DNA of 64,000 nucleotides from Chrysemys picta bellii (lineage: Eukaryota; Chordata; Testudines; Emydidae). The stretch spans positions 8,928,998 to 8,992,997 of the forward strand of contig NC_088791.1 of NCBI RefSeq assembly GCF_011386835.1. Direction: 5' to 3'. The notes below the pieces were generated by a model. That model made no database searches, was not told the origin of the DNA, and saw only the letters and a list, made by a program, of their open reading frames with translations. Position 1 is the stretch's first letter. Each line of letters opens with the position of its first letter. Positions 56,268-64,000 of this stretch are shown here, piece after piece. Made by a program: the position numbers and the translations under genes.

Positions 56268-58166
56268 ACTTCCACCTGGGCAAACCCAGTCAAGACAATA
56301 GTGTTGCACAGGAAGAACATATATTACTGGGGATAATGGGGATAATCCAAAGCCCAGTGACGTATATGAAAAGACTTCCATGATCTTCAGTGGGCTTTGG
56401 ATCAAGGTTTGATCCTAGTGTGCAAGGAGGACAGATCTCAAGTTGATTTTCAGAGCCCAAGATGTAACTCAGAAAAAAAAATTGAGCATATTTTATTGGG
56501 AAATCACAGAGACACAGAAAACATGGAGCCCCGGGCTATCATTTAAACAGAGCTGCTTTTCAGAGTAGAAACACAAAATGAGAGATTAATTCAAACTCAG
56601 GACCAGGAAAGCTGGAGGGTTCTGGTTTAGAACACTCCACACAAGATTCAACACAGCAGGACATTAAGTGACAGCACACTCGGCTAGCAAAACGTAAGAC
56701 AGGAGTGTTATATCATTGGAACATTCAATGACCCTGAGTCAGCTCAGTGCTTCCAGTCATTAAGAGTCTGAATAAACAACAGCTAGTATCTGAGGTATTT
56801 TTAAAATTTTCCTGTTAGTGCAAAAATTTAACTAGATAAAAAATAGAAAATATTAGTTTGCAAGAAGCTAAGGTGTGAATTCACCCCAAATTACCCTGCT
56901 GCACACTAACTGTCCATGTGGATCCCACTGATGCACATTAACAGTTCATTAATGCACTTTTATCTAGTGTTTTGGAAACCGGACTAGACGAAAGGGTATT
57001 AATGAACTGTTAATGTGTGTCAGAAAGGGCCATGCAGACAGTCAGCCCAGCGTGGGGTAGATTTGCATGTAAGCCGGTCTAAAGGAATTCTCTCCATAAT
57101 AGCTAGGCCCTTAATACAAGAGTGTATAAAATACAGTGTTGTCAAAGGTCTGGCAAACACACTCTAATTGCAAGATTTTGCGTTGTGAGTTCTCCCAAAT
57201 GTCAACATTATTTACAAAAGTCCATCAAATTCTGCTCTTTTCATCCAAAAATGATGTAGTAATGCTGGTTGGTTTTAAGGGCAGTGGCCAAATTACTGCC
57301 TGGGTTATCTGGTAAACCAGTACTTTGTCAGGAATGTGTTCGGCTCCTGCTATTTTGCCTTATTTCTAGTGGGTTTTTTTTATTATTGTTGTTTATTTAA
57401 AAAATCAGTGCCACCCTCATCCCACAAACTGTAGTGTTGGGAACCAGCTCTCTCCATATCATGGCAGCTCTAATTTGCAGTTACGGCAAGAAGGCTTTCA
57501 TTGTGCATAGCAGAAGAAATTCTTGTTAATTACAACCAAACAGCCAGGTCTTCGACACACCTATTTATTCTCTTGATGGATATGGTTAGTGGCATTATGC
57601 TAAACAAATCACATCACTAACAACTCTCCCCTCCTGAGGCTCACCTCACTGTGGGGTAAGTAAAATGATAATTTGTGCCACAAAGCCATTTTTTTTCTCT
57701 TCACGCAGTTATTGATGTGCTACTCCACAAAAGTTAGTTAAGATGTTGCAAATGCCATCTTTCTCACTGTGTGACAAGCATATTGTACTCCGAGATCTTT
57801 CAATCTTAAATCTTGTTGTAACGGCTTTTATGACATAAATTATTTCCACTGCCTACCCATCAAGCTGGTAATAAAACCAGAGGGTGTCATGAGAATTGCT
57901 ATTCAAAATGCATCATCTGTGTTGATTGGGGTGGGGGGTGGGAGTGAGAGGAGAGAGAAAATGGGGAAAGTTTTCATTATACCTCACAGACTTGTAAAGT
58001 GTGTCAGCAATAAAGTAATATCTGATTGTCTGTGACAAGCCAACATAGTCACTAAAGATGAACAGCCAGAACTACATGCCATAATAAAGTGGTCACTTTG
58101 TATAGCACATTACAATAATAGTGGTCTTTCTCTGTCATAATAAAGTGGTTGATGACTTTATGCAAC
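56268..58166. other. Non-repetitive DNA, no gene recognised
   Basis: No ORF or repeat I can support. The 57480-57900 stretch is compositionally balanced and could be conserved noncoding sequence; this cannot be tested here. Confidence 0.35.
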
Positions 58167-58178
58167 ATACTTTCTGAA

Positions 58179-58294
58179 CAGGTTTCAGAGTAGCAGCCGT
58201 GTTAGTCTGAATCCGCAAAAAGAAGTGGGCTGTAGTCCACGAAAGCTTATGCTCTAATAAATTTGTTAGTCTCTAAGGTGCCACAAGTACTCCT
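58179..58294. mobile_element. Penelope-like element foldback, family A, short form
   Basis: Starts CAGGTTTCAGAGTAGCAGCC (the inverted 3' end) and, after CCGCAAAAAG, switches to the plus-oriented AAGTGGGCTGTAGTCCACGAAAGC...GTACTCCT. Perfect 12-bp TSD ATACTTTCTGAA at 58167-58178 and 58295-58306. The switch deletes most of both arms and removes the CUGAUGA box, so the ribozyme core is lost. Confidence 0.88.
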
Positions 58295-58539
58295 ATACTT
58301 TCTGAAGCTATTTACACATTAGTTATTAATTACCAGTAAATTCGTTAAACAAGGATTTTAAACGCAGAGCAAAAGCTCCTTGTCAAATGAAGAAGAAAAA
58401 AGTACAGCTTACAAGTTAGCAATCAGTGTTTCTTACGATGTAAAGGAGACATGGGGAAATAAAATGGTGTTAACAAAAATAATCCATTTCGTTTATTGCT
58501 ATTGACTCCTATAGTATCACACAGTAATAATGTGAATAT

Positions 58540-58630
58540 ATGTAGCCCCTTTCATCCAAGGATTTCAAAGCACACAACAAATTTTAATTAATATATCCTT
58601 GCCACATATAGGGATTTATTATTTAAGACT
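58540..58630 (-). repeat. MIR-like SINE fragment
   Basis: TGTAGCCCCTTTCATCCAAG, GGATTTCAAAGCACACAACA, TTAATTAATATATCC: the outer part of the reverse MIR-like family. Confidence 0.5.
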
Positions 58631-58646
58631 TGTAAAGATAGGCTAT

Positions 58647-59840
58647 TATAGAATCATAGAAATGTAGGGCTGGAAGGGACCATGAGAGGTCATCAAGCCC
58701 AGTCCCTTACATTGAAGCAGGACCAAGTACACTGAGACCTTCCCAGTCAGGTGTTTGTCTAACCTGTTTTTAAAAGCGTCCAATGATGGGGGATTCCACA
58801 ACCTCCCTTGGAAGCCTATTCCAAAGCTTAACTATCCTTATGGTTAGAAAGTTTCCCCCAATACCTAATCTAAATCACCCTTGCTGCAGATTAAGCCCAT
58901 TACTTCTTACCCTACCTTTAGTGGACATGGAAAATATTTGATCACTGTCTTCTATAACAGCTCTTAACATATCTGAAGACTAATCAGGTCCCCACCTCAC
59001 ACTTCTTTTCTCAAGACTAAACATGCCCCATATTTTTAATCTTTGCTCATAGGTCAGGTTTTCTAAACCTTTTATCGTTTCCGTAGCTCTCCTCTGGACT
59101 CTCGCCAACATGTCCACGGATCTTTCTTAAAGTGGTCCACCCAGAACTGGACATAGTACTCTAGCCTAGATCTCACCAGTGCAGAGTAGAGCAGGACAAT
59201 TACCTTCTTTGTCTTACACACAACAGTTCTGTTAATACATTCCAGAATGATACCAGACTTTTTTACAACTGTATTACACAGTTGACTCATATTCAATTTG
59301 TGGTCCACTATATCCCCAGATCCTGTTTAGCAGTACTACCTCCTAGCCAGTTAGTCCCCATTTTGTAGTTACACGTTTGCTTTTTTCTTCGTAAGTATTG
59401 TACTTTGCACTTGTCTTTATTGAACTTCATTTTGTTGATTTCAGAACAATTCTCCAATTTTTCCACAGTCATTTTGAATTCTAATCCTGTCCTCCAAAGT
59501 GTCTGCAAATCCTCGCAGCTTGGTGTCACCTGCACATTTTATAGGCATACTCTCCACTCCATTATCCAAGTCATTAATGAAAATATTGACTAGTACCAGA
59601 CTCAGAACTGACCCCCTGAAGATATGTCCTCCCGGTTTGACAGCAAACTATTGATAACTACTGTTTGCGTATGGTCTTTCAACCAGTTGCCCGCCCACCT
59701 TATCGTAATTTTATCTAGACCACAATTCCTATTTGTTTATGAGACTGTCATGTACGATTGTGCCAAATGCCTTACTAAAATCAAGATATATCACATTGAC
59801 AGCCTCCCTGTTATTCACTAGGCCAGTGACCCTGTCAAAG
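58647..59840 (-). mobile_element. Older CR1 LINE relic
   Basis: The 3' end (TATAGAATCATAGAAATG on the plus strand) and about 1.2 kb of degraded ORF2 on the minus strand. Coding is split among frames: KMKFNKDKCKVQYLRRKK (from about 59440), then DHKLNMSQLCNTVVKKSG (59250-59308). Upstream remnants extend to about 59840. More diverged than the other CR1 copies here. Confidence 0.85.
59072..59535 (-). pseudogene. CR1 ORF2 fragments, frameshifted
   Basis: Two minus-strand frames, 59308-59535 and 59072-59308, meet at 59308. The first contains FKMTVEKLENCSEINKMKFN, then NKDKCKVQYLRRKKQT; the second starts MDHKLNMSQLCNTVVKKSG and includes YSALVRSRLEYYVQFWVDHF. They are consecutive parts of one CR1 ORF2 separated by a frameshift. 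Nothing of the polymerase active site remains. Confidence 0.82.
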
Positions 59841-59842
59841 AT

Positions 59843-59915
59843 GTATTACTTTATCTCCATTTTATGGCTGAAGAAATCGAGGCACAGAAACATTATGTAA
59901 ATTGCCTAAAAGCAG
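59843..59915 (-). repeat. MIR/CORE-SINE relic
   Basis: TTATCTCCATTTTATGGCTG, AAGAAATCGAGGCACAGAAA, AATTGCCTAAAAGC: reverse MIR core, between a CR1 and a MITE. Confidence 0.7.
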
Positions 59916-60490
59916 TTAGTAAGGGCTTGGCTACACTGGCGCTTTTCAGCGCTGCAACTGTCTCGCTCAGGGGTGTGAAAAAACACCCCCCTGAGCGCAA
60001 CAAGTTACAGCGCTGTAAAGTGCCAGTGTAAACAGTGCCCCAGCTAATCCCCTCGTGGAGGTGTGTAGGGATATTAAAGAAGGTACTAACAGTGATTCCA
60101 CCAAGTGACAGTGACCCCCCAATAATTTGTCCCCCACACTTTAAAATCCAACAGTTTCACCAAGTGCAAAAATCTCTTCGGTCTTCTGTTTAAACTTGTA
60201 AGCTACTGTCTGTAGAAACCGTTGATTGTATCTGTCCTGTATCACTATGTAAAACTTACAAACAAGTTAATTGACTTTGTTCTTGAAGTAATTGATACAA
60301 TGTAAACAAACGCTATAAGCCCTTATGTGACTCTCACTTCATTGTAACAGCAACAGCTCCTAGGAACAGACCCCCACCCTCTGTGATTAAAGGGCCGGGA
60401 GTCTCAAATGAATAAGCACACACCCCGAAAGTGGTGGAGACAGTAAATTAAAATATGGTTAAGATATGGAATGTATGTTGATGAATGCTT

Positions 60491-60702
60491 TAAATTAAAT
60501 TTAAATTTAAAAAAATTAAATTAATGGAGATATCTCTATCTCCTAGAACCTGAAAGGTCATCAAGTCCAGCCCCCTGCCTTCACTAGCAGGACCAAGTAC
60601 TGATTTTGCCCCAGATCCTTAAGTGGCCCCCTCAAGGATTGAACTCACAACCCTGGGTTTAGCAGGCCAATGCTCAAACCACTGAACTATCCCTCCCCGC
60701 TA
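60491..60702 (-). mobile_element. tRNA-headed SINE nested in the solo LTR
   Basis: On the minus strand the head is GCGGGGAGGGATAGTTCAGTGG with the same B-box-like segment as the other two SINEs. The tail differs (AAGTACTTGGTCCTGCTAGTGAAGGCAGG on the minus strand) and resembles the older CR1 at 58647, so this is another SINE subfamily. AATGCTT at 60484-60490 and 60703-60709 is a 7-bp TSD. Confidence 0.85.
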
Positions 60703-61159
60703 AATGCTTGATGTACATGAATGGTTAGGGAGGTGCCAGCCTAGAAAGGGAGTATCCATCGGCCAAAGAATGCGTAAAGAGGAGCACCAGAACCCCCGGA
60801 GGGTAAACTGCCATTCACCCCATCACCTGGAAGGATGAGAAACACAAACTTTGAACAGTGTGGAGCCACCAGGAATGTGCCCAGGAATGTGCCATCTGCT
60901 GATTGAGTCAGCAACAGCAGGATGAAACAGCTCCCATAGACTAACATAGGAATTAATTCCTATAAGAATGGACTCTCAAGACTGAGGATTTTGAGTCTCT
61001 GGTTCTGCTGCCAGCCTCCAGGAGCATCAGGTGCACCTGACACGGACTCAGCTCCATCCTCATGACCAAGATACCTGGCCAGTAACTTGGCATGAGCAAC
61101 TTCTAGGCTGGTAACTATAACACCTATACAGAACTTGAATGAATGATTGTGTAAATGAA

Positions 61160-61174
61160 TATATATATATATGA

Positions 61175-61210
<36 letters not shown>
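61160..61210. repeat. (TA)n / (GT)n microsatellite
   Basis: About six AT units, a short spacer, then about 16 GT units inside the LTR. Confidence 0.95.
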
Positions 61211-61212
<2 letters not shown>

Positions 61213-61473
61213 GGAATAAGTAGTAATAGGAATAATTAGTCAAACAACGTTGTTTACTTTTATCTTTTGCTTTATCATTATATTTACAATAAATGTGGCA
61301 TCTTTGCCTTATCCCTCTTAATAAGATCATGCTGGTTTTTATTCTATTGGTATAACAGGTGGAGTACCTGCAGTCCCAGCGCTGGTGCGCGACCACACTC
61401 GCACTTCAAAAAGCGCTGCTGCAGGAGCGTTCCCGCGGCAGCGCTTTGAAGTTTTGAGTGTAGCCACGGCCTT

Positions 61474-62379
61474 AGTCATCTGCAGAGAGGAGAAGAGAAC
61501 TCTGGAGTTGACTCCCAGCTCTGATCACTAAACACGGCCACCTCTCTAGAGGTAGGAACACAAATTGAAAACAAATATCGGCGTGTTAGACCCCAGGGCA
61601 AGGAACATGCTTTACTCCATAACTCTGACCCTGAGAAATAATGAATGCCCACAGCACTCATAGACTTCGATGGCAATTGAGGGATTTCAGTTCCTCTCAT
61701 GATGAGGCCCAATGTTTGTAAGGTGCTGCAAAAATTCACACTAACATAAGTGATTTTTAATAGTAATATAAATAATGTTAAGAGATGGTGCTATTCTGAG
61801 GTTTGTTCTGCTACTGACTAGGGGAAAATCAGGCACAACAGGGAAGGGGGAATCCCATGTAAAAAACTATAGAGATGAAAGACAAGTTGTAGGTTATTGC
61901 ATGGGAAAAGAAACCTCATATTATTCTGCACTAAATCACAAGGTGGAAAGGGTGAAATTAAAATTGAACAGCGCTGCAATAAGCCTCCTATTTCTAACTA
62001 ACTCAGCTCAGATATTTTAAAACTTCCAACAGCCCTTGATGAGCTTTCAGCTGAGAATTTCTAATGTATTTTAATAATTGATGCTGCACCCTAGACCAGG
62101 GACTTATTTTGCAGTCCGTAAGTTGAACCTGTTTACTGAGAAATTAACTTACCTTGCGGTGCAGAAAATATTCCTCTGACTTTTATTAAACATAACGGAC
62201 AACGAATGATAAACAATTTGCCACAAGCTGTGATTAAACTTTTCCCAGCATTGATCAATAATAAATTACATTGTTTCATGCAAAAGGGGTCAAAACAAGC
62301 AAGTAAGCCCAGCAGGAGAGCTATCGAGCTTTAAGAGGTGAAGTGCACATCTGCTGTAAAGCTACCTGGAGATTTTTTT
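61474..62379. other. No gene or clear repeat recognised
   Basis: No feature that I can support; ORFs at 61476-62020 are short and without domains. Confidence 0.4.
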
Positions 62380-62612
62380 ACATAAGAACGGCCATACTGG
62401 ATCAGACCAAAGGTCCATCTAGCCCAGTATCCCTGTCTTCCGACAGTGGCCAATGCCAGGTGCCCCAGAGGGAATGAACAGAACAGGTAATCATCAAGTG
62501 ATCCATCCCCTGTCGCCCATTCCCAGCTTCTGGCAAACAGAGGCTAGGGACACCATCCCTGCCCATCCTGGCTAATAGCCATTGATGGACCTATCCTCCA
62601 GGAACTTATCTA
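62380..62612 (-). mobile_element. CR1-type LINE 3' end (TTCTTATG-tailed subfamily)
   Basis: Plus strand ACATAAGAACGGCCATACTGG through CCATTGATGGACCTATCCTCC. This is the 3' UTR plus the last ORF2 codons (DRSING-like, then stop) of the subfamily at 31996 and 51801. Strongly 5'-truncated. Confidence 0.88.
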
Positions 62613-62814
62613 GGAGAATAATTTTACAGCAAGAGCATCAATACTCCATCACTGCTATGGCATTTCATCTCAGAAACAGAAACAATGCCACTCCTCTCTA
62701 CAAAACAAAACAACCCCCAACCCTCTCCAAGACAAACACAATTCAGGAAAGCACATTATTTCCACTTGCTCCAATTATTTATTTGTATTTATAGATACAT
62801 ATATGAAACCTTAC

Positions 62815-62911
62815 CTGAGTAATGGATGAAAGATGACAGTAATATTTCTTGCACCTGGTTTGCAGACAAACTTCGATCCACCACCTTCGATTAAATTATC
62901 ATCAGGACCTC
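62815..62911 (-). CDS. Candidate internal coding exon of an unidentified gene
   Basis: A 97-base minus-strand segment, from an acceptor (T-rich tract, then TTTTCAAG) to a strong donor (CAG then GTAAGG). Only one of three frames is open across it, entered with two bases of a split codon. It encodes 31 whole codons reading [20 protein letters not shown], then [11 protein letters not shown]. The pattern G-x-x-F-x-C-x-P-G...I-x-V-I-F-x-P resembles a beta-strand edge of an immunoglobulin-like fold such as the ASH/MSP-type domains, which is only an inference. No neighbouring exon was found in the window, so the gene would have large introns. I do not recognise the gene. Confidence 0.5.
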
Positions 62912-63237
62912 CTTGAAAACAAAAACACACAAGGAGAGTTTTCTTAAAAGATCTGAATGTACCCTTTCTAAAATTCATTAGCATCTTAAAATCATTTCAG
63001 GCTCCTCCCCTCCCTCAACATGCATCATGAAAGGTCTGTAATTAAATGAACATATTTCAATTCTTCTGTTCTATTAGGATAAACTGGGCTTCTAATGTGT
63101 AACTTCTGACTGAAAGACAAAATAAAGACAAGGATCACATCACCCATTAGTAAACATAAGAGACTATATTCCTTCCTGGTTGTTAGCAACAGTGTGGGTT
63201 GAGAGTTGGCTAGAGGACTGAGCACAGAATTAGACAT

Positions 63238-63344
63238 CAGTTCGACTCAGTTTCTATTCCCATTGTTGCATCTGAATTGCTGTGTCCCCTTGGGCAAACC
63301 ATCAACTGCCCCGTGCCTCAGTTTACCCACCTATCTTTCTTAGA
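63238..63344 (+). repeat. MIR/CORE-SINE relic, forward
   Basis: GACTCAGTTTCTATTCCCAT, TGTCCCCTTGGGCAAACC and CGTGCCTCAGTTTACCC follow the forward MIR order. Confidence 0.75.
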
Positions 63345-63530
63345 TACTTATATGGCCCCTGTTACCATAGTTCTGAAATGCTCAGATATTATTAATGGAT
63401 TCTATCCTCACAACACTCCTAGAAGTATTACTCCCATTTACTAATGAGGAACCGAGTTAAAGTTATTTGCCCAAGGTCACGCAGGAAGTCCCAAGTTAGT
63501 GCCCCAACCACTGAACCATCCTTTCTCAAA
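63345..63530 (-). repeat. MIR-like SINE, reverse, abutting a forward copy
   Basis: TTATATGGCCCCTGTTACC, CCCATTTACTAATGAGGAAC, TTTGCCCAAGGTCACGCAGG, GTGCCCCAACCACTGAACC. Same family as 44136-44345. It sits immediately after an opposite-strand copy, giving a tail-to-tail pair. Confidence 0.75.
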
Positions 63531-64000
63531 AGCATGAGTGTCTCTATTGCTTGAGCTAACAGCCAGGCTCTGGTCAACAGGGATAATGCCACGTACCTTT
63601 AAGAGATATTTGGAAACTTCACTATAATATCTGGAAAGTGCTTTTGATCCTAGCATGAAAGGCTCTATAAAAGTGCGAAATTTTAGGGGACCTTCCACCC
63701 TGCTGCTGTTTGTTTTCTTAGGAACTAGCTTCATTTTTATACTGGGTATCTTATGACATCATAACTATTGTTCCATTTTATTTTGTTTGTGTAGGTCTAT
63801 TGATTTTTTAGATCTCTTAGGTAAAGGCTTATAAGAGTCAAACAATTTCCCACATTGTTTGACTCTTGTGACTTCTCTGCCGAGATCCCAGGTACAGTAC
63901 TTGCTAAACCAGTGTTTTGCAGATATAGCAGAAATAAACAGATCTGATTTGGCACATTCACTTGCATCAGTTAATCAAAGGGTCATCTCTTGGAAGGTAC

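Larger units (their letters stand above)
60064..61357 (+). mobile_element. Solo LTR nested in a MITE
   Basis: Starts TGTAGGGATATT and ends GGTATAACA (TG...CA). GGTG repeats at 60060-60063 and 61358-61361, a 4-bp TSD (5 bp, AGGTG, if the last A is counted as target). Comparison with the uninterrupted MITE at 10277 confirms the empty site. AATAAA at about 61289-61294 near the right end fits plus orientation. A SINE and a (TA)n(GT)n microsatellite lie inside. No retroviral coding region adjoins. Confidence 0.85.
59921..61473. mobile_element. GC-rich foldback MITE interrupted by a solo LTR
   Basis: Ends AAGGGCTTGGCTACACT and (reverse) AAGGCCGTGGCTACACT. The left part (59921-60063) and the right part (61358-61473) together match the partial copy at 10277-10491 and continue past its end to the inverted terminus. 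An LTR of 1294 bp has inserted after GGAGGTG. AGT lies on each side and may be a 3-bp TSD. Confidence 0.82.

Noticed and set aside
1..64000. CRISPR array, bacterial operon or prophage
   Set aside because: No regularly spaced repeats, no Shine-Dalgarno-led gene clusters; all large-scale structure is vertebrate-type interspersed repeats.

Overview
Vertebrate nuclear DNA, most likely from a turtle. The guide is the repeat landscape, which I recognise from memory and did not search: CR1-type LINEs of several subfamilies, a tRNA-headed SINE with a LINE-like tail, MIR/CORE-SINE relics, Penelope-like retroelement (PLE) tails, hAT and mariner-type DNA transposons, and solo LTRs. There are no bacterial-style genes, operons or CRISPR arrays. 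The window looks like intergenic or intronic DNA of a gene-poor region. The only candidate host exon is a 97-base minus-strand exon at 62815-62911 with good splice sites.

Layout. 1-8 kb: a solo LTR with a perfect 5-bp target-site duplication (TSD), a perfect 38-bp-arm hairpin next to a PLE tail, a degenerate ~40-bp minisatellite, and a PLE copy that keeps the C-terminal codons of its ORF. 8-21 kb: more PLE foldbacks, GC-rich foldback MITEs, a second solo LTR with a SINE nested in it, CR1 3' ends, and a second SINE. 21-34 kb: a ~385-bp low-divergence sequence present twice, each copy tied to a LINE, plus a 456-codon LINE reverse-transcriptase ORF, a hAT MITE with perfect 8-bp TSDs, and a GC-rich block of repeated motifs. 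34-49 kb: two copies of a mariner/Tigger-like element, two hAT relics with transposase remnants (one a head-to-head foldback), a minus-strand CR1, and a PLE insertion carrying a perfect 98-bp-arm hairpin. 49-64 kb: further PLE copies, a minus-strand LINE broken by a nonsense codon, an older CR1, a three-level nest (SINE in solo LTR in MITE), a LINE 3' end, the candidate exon, and MIR relics.

The main biological thread is the PLE set. Nine copies of two families (A and B) occur, seven of them with recognisable 7-14 bp TSDs. Many are foldbacks with an inverted arm. The family A tail carries a hammerhead-ribozyme-like core (CUGAUGA, stem II, GAAA, then a three-base stem III), and family B has a similar arrangement. 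This agrees with the known presence of hammerhead motifs in PLEs. Boundaries without a TSD are approximate, and family names are recognition from memory.
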